Assembly: GCA_947372925.1 (NCBI GenBank) | Contig: CANBVQ010000001.1 | Location: 1 to 54,285, forward strand | Source: Acidimicrobiaceae bacterium | Lineage (GTDB): Bacteria > Actinomycetota > Acidimicrobiia > Acidimicrobiales > RAAP-2 | Direction: 5' to 3' | Length of the DNA: 54,285 nt | In this document: piece by piece, positions 8,318 to 17,000 of the stretch | Numbering within the stretch: the stretch's first letter is position 1 | How the letters are laid out: every line of letters begins with the position of its first letter | Translations under genes and position numbers: made by a program | The notes under the pieces: model-generated | Told to the model about the DNA's origin: nothing | What the model saw: only the letters and a program-made list of their open reading frames with translations | Databases searched by the model: none

Positions 8318-8499
8318 GGACGACGACGACGTCCTCTGCGCCGCCCCCACATGAATGCAGCGAGCGCGCCGAGAATGCTGAGGGCGAAACCGGCAGATTG
8401 CGTTGCCGCGCCACCTTCGTCCTTACCTTCGGTAGCGAGCCCGACGAAGGACCTCACTCGTTCTTCGAGCTCGATGCGCGTTGTGGACTGGTCGTTCAC
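8314..8499 (-). CDS. Uncharacterised 61-residue membrane-anchored protein (DUF3618-like?)
   Basis: The frame from the GTG at 8497-8499 encodes 61 residues: a polar N-terminus with a short charged helix (RIELEERVRSFVG), a linker, one membrane segment (about 37-51, AGFALSILGALAAFM) and an arginine-rich end (GRRRGRRRR). Small proteins with an N-terminal charged helix and C-terminal membrane anchor, such as DUF3618, commonly accompany actinobacterial holin-like superfamily III proteins, and the neighbour upstream is of that kind; the assignment here is only tentative. An AAAGGAG ribosome-binding site is well placed, and the start overlaps the upstream stop as GTGA. A longer in-frame reading exists upstream but lies inside the neighbouring gene and is unlikely. 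Confidence 0.65.
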   Translation of the reverse strand: MNDQSTTRIELEERVRSFVGLATEGKDEGGAATQSAGFALSILGALAAFMWGRRRGRRRRP

Positions 8500-8849
8500 G
8501 AGCGCTCCTTTTGACCCGAGATGCGACGTCGACTCGGCCCACTCGCGATCTTGCGAACTGTTAGGCCCACGATGGCCGCGCCGCCAATGGTCACTATCAG
8601 ATAGGGAATCCACGATGTTGTTCCGTGAAATAGCTCCTGGAGAAGGCGCAGAAGACCCACGGCGACCAACAAGCCGCCCAATCCCACCAAGAAAGAACCC
8701 GTGCAGCCAAAGGCCGTGTAGCGCCCTAGTGCCTTTATGGGGTCGACGGTTTCCTCTCGGACGTAGCGCAGCGCCACATCCTTAATCTCTTCGGCCTCTT
8801 CGGCCAAGGTCTGACCACGCAGGACGTTCTTTATGTCGCCAAACTTCAC
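8496..8849 (-). CDS. Small holin-superfamily-III-like membrane protein
   Basis: A 117-residue protein with a cytoplasmic N-terminal region (about 1-45, charged and helical) and two membrane segments (about 49-70 and 80-99) separated by a short loop with HGTTSWIP, then a basic tail. The architecture matches actinobacterial proteins annotated as phage holin family (Phage_holin_3_6-like), which are chromosomal, not prophage genes, and of unknown function, possibly envelope-related. The start is a GTG at 8847-8849, 9 bp after the thioesterase stop, with a poor ribosome-binding site. It is the first of three tiny membrane genes chained by 4-nt overlaps to trmI. There are no phage genes nearby, so phage lysis is an unlikely role. 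Confidence 0.7.
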   Translation of the reverse strand: MKFGDIKNVLRGQTLAEEAEEIKDVALRYVREETVDPIKALGRYTAFGCTGSFLVGLGGLLVAVGLLRLLQELFHGTTSWIPYLIVTIGGAAIVGLTVRKIASGPSRRRISGQKERS

Positions 8850-8858
8850 AGGGAGAGC

Positions 8859-9254
8859 CTAGGCGCGGTCTCGGGCAATATAGGAAGACGTGGCGGTAGC
8901 CACCACATTCCCAGACCCATCAAGGACTCGTCCCTCGAGAAATAAGACGGTGCTCCCGGCATGAGTGGTCTGAGTCTCACACCGCAGAATGCCGCCAATT
9001 GTTGCGGGTCGCAGGTAGGAAACCTTCATCTCGGCATTCGCCACATTGGCCTTCCTTCCTCGGAGGGCAGTGACGGCACTGGCCCCCATGGAGCTATCCA
9101 GCATGGCGGCGAGGAATCCCCCTTGGATGATTCCGGCCGGATTGGCAAAACGTTCATCGGCGCGCATTTCCCAAACGGTGGCTCCCGGCACGGTCTTGTC
9201 GACACATCGAAGGCCGAGGGTCAGGTCGCAATTTGGTGGTACTTGGAGAGCCAT
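8859..9254 (-). CDS. PaaI-type hotdog-fold thioesterase
   Basis: A 131-residue single hotdog-domain protein of the PaaI/YdiI-like acyl-CoA thioesterase group. The helix-start signature is NPAGIIQGGFLAAMLDSSMG, where most relatives have His in place of the Gln before the two glycines and an acidic residue a turn later, here Asp. The late strand VSYLRPATIGGILRCETQ matches the family. The substrate cannot be told from sequence; hydrolysis of a small or aromatic acyl-CoA is likely. It heads the minus operon to trmI. There is no Shine-Dalgarno sequence, and TAGCCT lies exactly 6 nt before the ATG, so it is probably translated from a leaderless message. Confidence 0.85.
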   Translation of the reverse strand: MALQVPPNCDLTLGLRCVDKTVPGATVWEMRADERFANPAGIIQGGFLAAMLDSSMGASAVTALRGRKANVANAEMKVSYLRPATIGGILRCETQTTHAGSTVLFLEGRVLDGSGNVVATATSSYIARDRA

Positions 9255-9260
9255 AGGTTC

Positions 9261-9266
9261 AGGCTA
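9261..9266 (-). promoter_or_regulatory. Candidate leaderless -10 element of the thioesterase operon
   Basis: TAGCCT on the minus strand, 6 nt (GAACCT) before the ATG at 9254. It has the same phasing as other transcription-unit starts in the window. It lies in the 60-bp divergent region shared with transketolase. Confidence 0.5.
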
Positions 9267-9301
9267 CCGACCCATTCACCGTGCAGTCGTAAATTCTTAA
9301 C

Positions 9302-9307
9302 TACTCT
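9302..9307 (+). promoter_or_regulatory. Candidate leaderless -10 element of tkt
   Basis: TACTCT lies 7 nt before the GTG at 9315 that I take as the transketolase start. There is no Shine-Dalgarno sequence. The phase is one nucleotide longer than in the other leaderless candidates here. Confidence 0.4.
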
Positions 9308-9314
9308 GCTGACG

Positions 9315-11312
9315 GTGGAGACCGTTAAATACGAGCATGCATCACCCCTAGAAGACCGTGCGATTCGCGAAATTGTCGGCCTGGCAATGGACGCACCAGC
9401 GAGGGCGAAGTCGGGCCACCCCGGGACCGCCATGGCGTTGGCTCCGCTGGCGGTAACGCTCTTTTCTCGCGTGCTGCGACACGATCCAACTCATCCCGGT
9501 TGGTTCGACCGCGATCGGTTCATTTTGAGTTGCGGTCACGCCTCAATCCTTCAATACGGGATTGCGCGCGTATTCGGTTATGGAGTGACCCGAGAGGACC
9601 TCATCGAATTCCGACAGCCACACAGTCGCACCCCAGGGCATCCCGAAGTGGGCGTCACACCGACGGTGGAAGTAACGACCGGCCCTTTGGGTCAAGGTCT
9701 CGCTAACGGTGTCGGGATGGCAATCGCGGAGCGTTACCTGAGTGCCACGTTCGGTCCAGACCTCGTAAATCACCACACCTGGGTCGTAGCCGGTGATGGT
9801 TGTATCGAAGAAGGTATCTCCCATGAGGCTGCGTCATTGGCTGGTGCGCTCAAACTGTCGGGACTGACCGTTATTTACGACGACAATCGCATAACGATTG
9901 ATGGCGACACAAACTTGGCTCTGGCTGACGACACACCCGCTCGTTTCCGTGCCTACGGATGGAATGTGCTCGAACTCGGTGAAGTCGCAAATGACTGCGA
10001 CGCACTCGAGGCGGGGTTGCGTGCCGCCAAGGAGGAGACCGACCGTCCGACCTTGCTGATCCTTCGATCGCACATTGGCTTCCCAGCGACTGCAATGGTG
10101 GATCGTCGCGAAGCACACGGATCTCCGTTTAGTGCCGAAGTAATTCGAGAGACCAAGGTGGCCCTTGGCGTTGACCCGGAAATCAGCTTCAACGTCTCAG
10201 AAGATCTCCCGGCGGCCATAGTTGAGTCTCTTTCGGCACAACGATCTGAGCGCAATCATTGGGAAAGCCGTGTAACGGCCTCTGGTGAAAGAGGCGCCAA
10301 ACTTCTGGCTCAGGTGGCTTCCGGTGGCGTGCCAGCCGTAGCGCCCGAAATGAAGCGTTACGAGGAGGGCACCAAAGTTGCGACACGTAAAGCGATGCAG
10401 CGGGCGATTGACGCACTGGCCCCAGTTGCGCCGGGTCTCCTCTCAGGATCGGCCGACCTCACTGACAATACGGGCGTGCTTCTTCCCAACGAGATGGCTC
10501 AATCGGCCGAGAATCCTGCCGGTCGTCAGATTTATTACGGCATTCGAGAGTTCGCTATGGGCGCCGCGATGGTGGGAATGGCCCTTCATGGAGGCGTCCG
10601 TCCAGTTGGTTCAACCTTCTTTGTGTTCTCTGACTACGTGCGGCCCGCAATTCGACTTGCGGCATTAAGTGAAGCACCAGTTACGTTTGTGTTCACCCAC
10701 GACTCCATTGGCGTTGGTGAAGACGGTCCGACGCACCAGCCCATTGAACACCTGATGGCGTTGAGGGCAATGCCGGGAGTGCACGTTGTTCGCCCATCGG
10801 ACGCCAATGAAGCGCTTCATCTCATCGGTGACGCTCTTTCAACGCACACAAAAGGTCCTACGGCGTTGATCTTGAGTCGCCAGGACTTACCGGTACTCGG
10901 TGGCAGCGACGCGGTTAACTCGGGCAATGGAGCGGCCAAGGGTGGCTACGTTCTCCGCGATCACCCGAGCGCAGTCTTCACGTTGGTCGCCACTGGCTCA
11001 GAAGTTGGTGCCGCCGTTGGTGCTGCTGACGAGTTGGCCGCCGAAGGCACCCAGGTCCGGGTTGTGGCACTCCCCTGCTGGGAGTGCTTCGAGGAACAGT
11101 CGAAGGAGTACCGACTCTCAGTGCTTCGCCGCGATTTGCCAAGCCTCTCGATTGAAGCGGGCGCCACATTGGGTTGGGCCAAGTATGCCGACGAATCGCT
11201 CGGTATAGATACCTTTGGCATCAGCGCACCGGGAGATTTTGTTTTCGAGTATTTCAACCTCACGCCGAGCGCTGTTGCGGCAGCAGTTCGCCACCGACTG
11301 GAGCACGCATGA
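9315..11312 (+). CDS. tkt: Transketolase
   Basis: Thiamine-diphosphate enzyme that moves two-carbon ketol units between sugar phosphates in the non-oxidative pentose phosphate pathway. The product is 665 residues from the GTG at 9315; open frame continues upstream to 8961 but that part is antisense to the thioesterase gene and unlike the family. Landmarks are KSGHPGTAMALAP near the N-terminus, the diphosphate-binding motif GDGCIEEGISHEA, the central pyrimidine-binding domain with GVGEDGPTHQPIEHL, and the C-terminal domain with ATGSEVGAAVGAADEL. The order tkt-tal-pgi makes a sugar-phosphate operon. The stop overlaps the tal ATG (ATGA). Confidence 0.94.
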   Translation: METVKYEHASPLEDRAIREIVGLAMDAPARAKSGHPGTAMALAPLAVTLFSRVLRHDPTHPGWFDRDRFILSCGHASILQYGIARVFGYGVTREDLIEFRQPHSRTPGHPEVGVTPTVEVTTGPLGQGLANGVGMAIAERYLSATFGPDLVNHHTWVVAGDGCIEEGISHEAASLAGALKLSGLTVIYDDNRITIDGDTNLALADDTPARFRAYGWNVLELGEVANDCDALEAGLRAAKEETDRPTLLILRSHIGFPATAMVDRREAHGSPFSAEVIRETKVALGVDPEISFNVSEDLPAAIVESLSAQRSERNHWESRVTASGERGAKLLAQVASGGVPAVAPEMKRYEEGTKVATRKAMQRAIDALAPVAPGLLSGSADLTDNTGVLLPNEMAQSAENPAGRQIYYGIREFAMGAAMVGMALHGGVRPVGSTFFVFSDYVRPAIRLAALSEAPVTFVFTHDSIGVGEDGPTHQPIEHLMALRAMPGVHVVRPSDANEALHLIGDALSTHTKGPTALILSRQDLPVLGGSDAVNSGNGAAKGGYVLRDHPSAVFTLVATGSEVGAAVGAADELAAEGTQVRVVALPCWECFEEQSKEYRLSVLRRDLPSLSIEAGATLGWAKYADESLGIDTFGISAPGDFVFEYFNLTPSAVAAAVRHRLEHA

Positions 11313-12421
11313 CGAAATTGGACGCCCTGTACCTCGAGCATGGTCAAAGTGCGTGGGTCGACAACATCCGTCGTGACTGGCTTAATGACGGAACATTGCA
11401 AAACCTGGTCGATCGCGGTGTACGTGGCGTAACGTCCAACCCCTCGATCTTCGCTAAGGCTGTTGCATCGACCGATGCTTACGATGCACTAATTACCAGT
11501 TTGGCCACCACCGATCCTGAAGTGGCGTTTGAGCAGTTAGCCGTAGAAGACGTGCGAGACGCCTGTGCCATCCTGCGTCCGGTGTACGACGCATCGCTAC
11601 GTTCGCTCTCAAGTGGTGAGCGTCGCTCCCTCGATGGTTACGTTTCGTTGGAAGTTTCGCCAAGGTTGGCGCACGACACCGAGGGAACCGTTGCGGCGGC
11701 CAAGCGGCTCGCAGGCATGCTGAGCGAATCCCCCAATCTGATGATCAAAATTCCTGCGACGAAGGCGGGGCTTCCCGCCATCACCGCAGTATTAGCACTA
11801 GGAATCAATGTCAATGTCACACTGATTTTCTCTCTTGAGCGCTATAGCGAAGTGCTGGATGCTTTCGTCGAGGGAATTGAGCGCGCCCACTTGGCCGGTT
11901 TGGATGTTTCCAAGATTGCGAGCGTGGCCTCATTCTTCATCAGTCGAGTCGACACCGCTATCGACCCGATGCTCCCCGAGGATTCGAAGCTCCGAGGTAT
12001 TGCTGCGATCGCTCAAGCGGCGCAGGCCTACGAGATCTTTCAGGAGCGAATCGCCTCGCCACGTTTTACAAACATCCATGATCTAGGCGCTCAGGTTCAG
12101 CGACCCCTGTGGGCTTCCACCAGCACCAAGAACCCCGAATACTCGGACCTCCTGTACGTGGATACGTTGGTCGCTCGTGAGACGGTAAACACATTGCCAG
12201 ATCCGACATTGGAGGCGTACGCCGACCACGGCAATGCTGCCAATAGCCAGTTGCTCGACGAATCAGCTCGCCGCACGCTCGGAGCCAAACTCGAGGAGCT
12301 AGCCAACGCTGGCATTGACCTGGCTGCTGTTACGCAGCGGTTAGAGGATGAAGGTGTCGCAGCCTTCATCTCCTCCTACGACGAATTGCTGGCCACGGTC
12401 GCACAGAAGCTGCTCGGTTAG
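11309..12421 (+). CDS. tal: Transaldolase
   Basis: Transfers a dihydroxyacetone unit between sedoheptulose-7-phosphate and glyceraldehyde-3-phosphate through a Schiff base on a lysine. From the ATG at 11309 the protein has 370 residues, the size of the long actinobacterial type. The substrate region GVTSNPSIFAKA is at about residues 40-51 and the Schiff-base lysine is Lys147 in LMIKIPATKAGLPA. The later segments SVASFFISRVDTAID and ASTSTKNPEYSDLLYVDTL are typical. The start is fixed by the ATGA overlap with tkt. The frame is open upstream into tkt but without family similarity. Confidence 0.94.
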   Translation: MTKLDALYLEHGQSAWVDNIRRDWLNDGTLQNLVDRGVRGVTSNPSIFAKAVASTDAYDALITSLATTDPEVAFEQLAVEDVRDACAILRPVYDASLRSLSSGERRSLDGYVSLEVSPRLAHDTEGTVAAAKRLAGMLSESPNLMIKIPATKAGLPAITAVLALGINVNVTLIFSLERYSEVLDAFVEGIERAHLAGLDVSKIASVASFFISRVDTAIDPMLPEDSKLRGIAAIAQAAQAYEIFQERIASPRFTNIHDLGAQVQRPLWASTSTKNPEYSDLLYVDTLVARETVNTLPDPTLEAYADHGNAANSQLLDESARRTLGAKLEELANAGIDLAAVTQRLEDEGVAAFISSYDELLATVAQKLLG

Positions 12422-12427
12422 CCACCG

Positions 12428-13705
12428 ATGAATTCTCACGAAATCGCTCAACAGGTTGTAGACGGCGATTTCTCACAACTACCGGGCGACCCGAGTTCAT
12501 GGATGGGTTGGATGAACCATCCGGCTGGACTGAGCGCTCTGATTGAGCGAATCGAAGGTATGGGACTTCGTCGAAATGAAAGAACCATTTTGGTCGGTAT
12601 GGGCGGTAGTTCGTCCGGCGCCGGAATGCTCGCTCACGAAACAGGTGTCACCGCGTTGACCATTCTGGATACGTCGCACCCCGACTCCATTCAGACGACC
12701 AACTTCGAAGACGCCAATCTGGTGGTCAGTTCAAAATCTGGAGGCACGGTTGAAACTGTGGCCACCATGGCGTACGCGCTCTCGCACGGTGCGGTGGCTG
12801 AAAATCTGACGGTCATCACCGACCCCGGTACGGCGTTAGATGAGTTGGGACGGTCGATAGGGGCCACGCTGCTCTATGGCGACCCCCGAACCGGTGGACG
12901 ATTTTCGGCACTCTCCGTTTTTGGTGTAGCTCCCGTTCTGATTGCCGGGGCCAGCTCGATCCCTACCAGCGTTCTCGATAACAATCAGTGGGTCGAATCA
13001 TTTGTACAAGGCGCCGAATCGGCACCAGCCTCGGGATGGGGCTCGACAAGTGTTTCCGGAGACCCGCTAAGTTCCTTCACCGCTCTCTGGGAGGAACAGC
13101 TAATTGCCGAGTCCACGGGTAAGGATGGCAAGGGAGTGCTTCCGACACCAGGCTCCGCTCGGGAGATTCGCGACATCACGCTCCATGTCCAGCGAACACA
13201 CGCCTTTACCGTGGGTCTCTGTGCAGCGCTTGGGGTTGATCCATTTATTCAGCCCGACGTGGAGTCGGCTAAGCGCCGGACATTTGCCGAACTGAGCAGT
13301 CCGACCACAGACCAGTTTCTGGCACCCGAAGGCCTCCAAGCATGGATTGACCGTGGCGGACCAATAGCGCTCCAGGTCTACGGACCTCTGAGTCGCACCG
13401 GAGAAGTTGCAGCACTGAGGGCGACCATTGCCGGCATGGGCCATGAAGTCAGTGCGGGTTTAGGGCCCCGCTATCTGCACTCCACCGGACAAATCCACAA
13501 GGGGGGATCAGCCGTGTTGCGGTTCTTGCAGATTCTCGTGGAGCCGGAGGTCGCGCCCGAACGAATATCAGGACGCAACTACTCGTTCCACGATTTGATT
13601 GCGGCCCAGGCTCGCGGCGATTACCACGACTTGCTTAGTCGGGGACGAGACATTGTCAGAGTTGTGGTCGCCCCGGGTGAGCCGTTAAGCGCTCTCCTTC
13701 ACTAA
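12428..13705 (+). CDS. pgi: Glucose-6-phosphate isomerase (short actinobacterial form)
   Basis: A SIS-fold protein of 425 residues that interconverts glucose-6-phosphate and fructose-6-phosphate. It is shorter than the E. coli-type enzyme (about 550), as is usual for the form found next to tkt-tal in many actinobacteria and cyanobacteria. Visible elements are the first SIS domain phosphate-binding segments GMGGSSSGAGMLA and VVSSKSGGTVETVATM, and the second domain with HSTGQIHKGG near the C-terminus, equivalent to the usual GxxxHKGG region. It starts 6 bp after tal, with only a weak ribosome-binding site, so expression probably depends on the upstream genes. A bifunctional phosphoglucose/phosphomannose role cannot be excluded. 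Confidence 0.88.
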   Translation: MNSHEIAQQVVDGDFSQLPGDPSSWMGWMNHPAGLSALIERIEGMGLRRNERTILVGMGGSSSGAGMLAHETGVTALTILDTSHPDSIQTTNFEDANLVVSSKSGGTVETVATMAYALSHGAVAENLTVITDPGTALDELGRSIGATLLYGDPRTGGRFSALSVFGVAPVLIAGASSIPTSVLDNNQWVESFVQGAESAPASGWGSTSVSGDPLSSFTALWEEQLIAESTGKDGKGVLPTPGSAREIRDITLHVQRTHAFTVGLCAALGVDPFIQPDVESAKRRTFAELSSPTTDQFLAPEGLQAWIDRGGPIALQVYGPLSRTGEVAALRATIAGMGHEVSAGLGPRYLHSTGQIHKGGSAVLRFLQILVEPEVAPERISGRNYSFHDLIAAQARGDYHDLLSRGRDIVRVVVAPGEPLSALLH

Positions 13706-13716
13706 GGTTCTTGCCA

Positions 13717-15981
13717 ATGGCTGACACTATTACCGACGCGCTTATTCCCACGAAGTTCTTTGAACTTGTGGAGGAGTCGTCCAGTGCGCTCGCTCCGGAG
13801 GCATACGCCCTAGCGCGACGCCAATTCGGCGAAGTGGTTACGTACTCCCCGAAGGTTTTTATTCCTCTCACCAAGTTGTGCCGTGACCGTTGCGGCTACT
13901 GCACATTTGCGCAACCTCCCGCCCACCTTCCATCGCCCTATATGGACATGGAAGAGGTCATGGCAATCGTTGAGGCTGGGCAGAAGGTTGGAGTCACCGA
14001 GGCGCTCTTAACGCTGGGCGAGCGACCTGAGCTTCGCTACGACGATGCCGCTCGGTGGTTGGCCGCGCACGGGTACCGATCAACGGTTGATTACGTGGCC
14101 GAAGTGGCCCGCACGATTCTGCACACCACGGGCATGCTTCCGCACGCTAACGCTGGAGCCCTTTTCCCCTACGAATTGGAGCAACTGCGAACTGTCACGG
14201 CATCGCAAGGGATGATGCTTGAGACGTTGCGCCCCCTTGAGGCCCATCGCCTCGCACCAGATAAGGCACCGGTGAGAAGGCTCGCCACGTTGCGCGCAGC
14301 AGGAGAGCTCAAAATCCCCTTCACAACTGGCTTGCTCGTTGGAATCGGTGAGAACCGACGAGACCGCATCGAGGCGCTCTGGGCCATTGCTGAATCCCAT
14401 CGTCAATACGGTCACATTCAAGAAGTCATCATTCAAAACTTTTTGCCAAAGGCCAAGACGGCTATGGCGGAACACCCCGCCGCTGACGAAGAGGAGTTTT
14501 TCTGGACCATCGCGGTGGCGCGTCTCATGCTTCCAGCGGACATCCACCTCCAGGCACCGCCAAATCTCAGCGATGATCCTGCACGACTCCTGGCGTATGG
14601 CATTGACGACTTCGGCGGTATATCCCCTATCACGCAAGATCACGTAAATCCTGAGCGCCAATGGCCCGTTGTTGAAACGCTCAGTGGCGAAGTAGAGCGC
14701 CGGGGCCTGCATTTGGCACCCCGACTCACCGTGTACCCCCAGTGGCACGGGGAGCAGTTCCTAGATGATCATGTACGGCCTTCGGTTCTTGCTCTCTCGA
14801 ATGCACATGGTCACCGCCGAGACGACGACTGGTTTTCAGGTGGCGACTCAACACCACCAACGTTCAAGTCGGGTCCACTTACGGGCCGGGTAGAACAGAT
14901 CCTTAGTCGCTACGAACCCGGATACGACTTCTCGGAAGATGAGCTCGTTTCGTTGTTTGATGCGCGCGGTACCAATGTTGCGGCTATTGCCGAACTTGCC
15001 GATAATGTTCGGCGCGATTTGGTTGGTGATGATGTCACATTTGTCATCAATCGAAACATCAACTACACCAATGTCTGCACGTTTAAGTGCAAGTTCTGCG
15101 CATTCTCAAAGGGCCCACTCTCACTTAATCTGCGGGGCGATCCTTACCTCTTGACGTTGGATGAGATTTCAGAGCGCGTTCAGGAGGCTGCTGCTAAAGG
15201 TGCCACTGAAGTCTGCCTGCAGGGCGGGATTCACCCGAAGTTCGATGGTGATTACTACGTCGATGTCATCGCGGCGGTGCGGGCCGGCTCACCAGATATC
15301 CATATCCATGCCTTCAGTGCTCTTGAGGTCTTCGAAGGCGCTCGACGGAGCGAGATGAGTCTCGTGGACTACCTAACAAGACTTAAGGACGCGGGTCTCA
15401 AGACGCTGCCTGGGACGGCTGCCGAAATCCTGGATGATCCCGTTCGAGCAATTCTCTGTCCGGACAAGATCAATACCGCGCAATGGTTGGAAGTCCATGA
15501 GGCAGCCCACAGTATTGGCCTGCGATCCAATATCACCATCATGTTTGGTGCCGTGGAAGAACCACGCAGCTGGGCCAAACACTTGCTCGTGACGAAGGAA
15601 TTGCAGCAAAAGACGGGTGGCTTCACCGAGTTTGTGCCACTCCCCTTTGTCCACATGGCCACCCCCATCTTTTTGAAGGGTCGAAGCCGCAAGGGACCGA
15701 CCTTCCGTGAAACGGTGCTGATGCACTCGGTGGCACGCCTGCACTATGCCGGACTCATCAACAACATCCAGGTCAGTTGGGTCAAATTGGGCATCGAAGG
15801 TAGCCGTGAGATCCTGAAGGCCGGTGCCAATGACGTCGGTGGGACTCTGATGGACGAGAACATCTCTCGGGCCGCCGGTGCCGCCCACGGTCAAGAGATG
15901 GACGTGGCGACGCTGCAAGCCCTTGTAGAGCCTCTAGGGCGGCCTCTGCGCCAACGCACCACGCTTTACGGTGTGGCGTGA
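13717..15981 (+). CDS. fbiC: FbiC: fused CofG-CofH F0 synthase
   Basis: Radical-SAM enzyme that makes 7,8-didemethyl-8-hydroxy-5-deazariboflavin (F0), the chromophore of coenzyme F420, from tyrosine and a flavin precursor. The 754-residue protein joins two radical-SAM halves. The CofG half has C55-x3-C59-x2-C62 (CRDRCGYC), and the CofH half has C454-x3-C458-x2-C461 (CTFKCKFC). The fusion is typical of actinobacteria and lets both radical reactions occur on one chain. I take the ATG at 13717, 9 nt after AAGG; a TTG six nucleotides upstream is possible but less well spaced. Later F420 genes (fbiA, fbiB, cofD-type) are not in the window. Its stop overlaps the next start as GTGA. Confidence 0.96.
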   Translation: MADTITDALIPTKFFELVEESSSALAPEAYALARRQFGEVVTYSPKVFIPLTKLCRDRCGYCTFAQPPAHLPSPYMDMEEVMAIVEAGQKVGVTEALLTLGERPELRYDDAARWLAAHGYRSTVDYVAEVARTILHTTGMLPHANAGALFPYELEQLRTVTASQGMMLETLRPLEAHRLAPDKAPVRRLATLRAAGELKIPFTTGLLVGIGENRRDRIEALWAIAESHRQYGHIQEVIIQNFLPKAKTAMAEHPAADEEEFFWTIAVARLMLPADIHLQAPPNLSDDPARLLAYGIDDFGGISPITQDHVNPERQWPVVETLSGEVERRGLHLAPRLTVYPQWHGEQFLDDHVRPSVLALSNAHGHRRDDDWFSGGDSTPPTFKSGPLTGRVEQILSRYEPGYDFSEDELVSLFDARGTNVAAIAELADNVRRDLVGDDVTFVINRNINYTNVCTFKCKFCAFSKGPLSLNLRGDPYLLTLDEISERVQEAAAKGATEVCLQGGIHPKFDGDYYVDVIAAVRAGSPDIHIHAFSALEVFEGARRSEMSLVDYLTRLKDAGLKTLPGTAAEILDDPVRAILCPDKINTAQWLEVHEAAHSIGLRSNITIMFGAVEEPRSWAKHLLVTKELQQKTGGFTEFVPLPFVHMATPIFLKGRSRKGPTFRETVLMHSVARLHYAGLINNIQVSWVKLGIEGSREILKAGANDVGGTLMDENISRAAGAAHGQEMDVATLQALVEPLGRPLRQRTTLYGVA

Positions 15982-17000
15982 CCCATAACGCTGAAATCGC
16001 AGCTCTGCTCTCAGCCATAACGGCCTCAAAGCCCCAGAACGCTCAACGTAGCGGTCTCTTGAAATCTTTGCTGGAGAATGTCGTAATGCTCGCCGAGCAA
16101 GACCCTGACACCCTCGATTTGAAGATTGCCGAAACGGCTTTGGCTGAACTGGTTGAAGCTTTTGAAGTATTTGCTCCGTACCGGTCGGCACCGAAGGTCA
16201 CGATTTTTGGATCAGCCCGCACTGCAAACGACCATCCCTTGTATCAACTCACGAAATCATTCGCGGCGGAGATGGCGCGAAACGGTTGGATGATTATCAC
16301 CGGGGCCGGTCCAGGCATCATGGCCGCCGGCATTGAAGGCGCTGGTCGTGAGAACTCGTTCGGTGTGAATATTCGCCTTCCCTTTGAACAAGGAGCCAAT
16401 GAATTCATCGCCTCAGATGTAAAGCTCGTCGAGATGCGCTACTTCTTCACGCGCAAGGTGGCGCTCACCAAGGAGTCAAAAGGATTTGCGATCTTCCCCG
16501 GCGGGTTTGGAACATTAGATGAGTGCTTTGAGCTACTCACGCTGCTGCAAACAGGAAAGGCTGTTCCGGCCCCAGTTGTCCTCATTGATACGCCCGATGG
16601 CCACTACTGGAAAGATTGGCTCCAATTTGTCCAAAGGGCAGTTATTAGCGAGGGCTATGTTTCACCACTCGATCATCGATTCTTCACTCTGGCGACCGAC
16701 GTGGCAACGGCTCGAGATGCCCTAACTGGGTTCTATCGGAACTACCACTCCATGCGGATGGTGGGCACACGAATGGTCCTTCGTATGCACCATGGACCGA
16801 GTGCCGACCAGCTCGAAGAGGTCCGTTCGAGATTCAGCCACTGTGTGACCGAAGGTTCAATAGAAATAATTGAAGCCACCGGTCCTGAGAAATCGTCAGG
16901 TGATGAGATTGACTTGGCTCGCATTGCATTCAATTTTGACCGCCGTAGCTACGGTGATGTTCGAGACCTCATCAGTCTCATCAACACTTGGATTGACTAG
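15978..17000 (+). CDS. LOG-family (Rossmann fold) protein
   Basis: A member of the LOG / TIGR00730-type family, known in plants and some bacteria as cytokinin riboside 5'-monophosphate phosphoribohydrolases and often mislabelled lysine decarboxylase. The 340-residue protein has an N-terminal helical extension of about 70 residues, then the nucleotide-binding core with TIFGSARTAND, ITGAGPGIMAAGIEGA and the signature PGGFGTLDECFELLTLLQTGK region, and a C-terminal extension of about 100 residues. The long form is widespread in actinobacteria; its natural substrate is unsettled. The start GTG at 15978 overlaps the fbiC stop. Its own stop interlocks with that of the opposing gene (CTAG 16997-17000). 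Confidence 0.85.
   Translation: MTHNAEIAALLSAITASKPQNAQRSGLLKSLLENVVMLAEQDPDTLDLKIAETALAELVEAFEVFAPYRSAPKVTIFGSARTANDHPLYQLTKSFAAEMARNGWMIITGAGPGIMAAGIEGAGRENSFGVNIRLPFEQGANEFIASDVKLVEMRYFFTRKVALTKESKGFAIFPGGFGTLDECFELLTLLQTGKAVPAPVVLIDTPDGHYWKDWLQFVQRAVISEGYVSPLDHRFFTLATDVATARDALTGFYRNYHSMRMVGTRMVLRMHHGPSADQLEEVRSRFSHCVTEGSIEIIEATGPEKSSGDEIDLARIAFNFDRRSYGDVRDLISLINTWID

Noticed and set aside
8142-8414. N-terminal extension of trmI of about 91 codons
   Set aside because: It overlaps the small membrane-protein genes in another frame and has no TrmI similarity; the GTG at 8139-8141 with GGAAGG and GTGA overlap explains the start.
8496-8849. Prophage holin as evidence of a prophage
   Set aside because: No other phage genes, integrase or attachment sites are near; the only tyrosine recombinase in the window (43057-43986) is the housekeeping XerD in its usual context.
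8961-9314. Extension of transketolase upstream of 9315
   Set aside because: It is antisense to the thioesterase and does not resemble transketolase; family similarity begins just after the GTG.
14080-14748. A 222-codon open frame on the minus strand inside fbiC
   Set aside because: Entirely antisense to a highly conserved radical-SAM gene, with no family signature.
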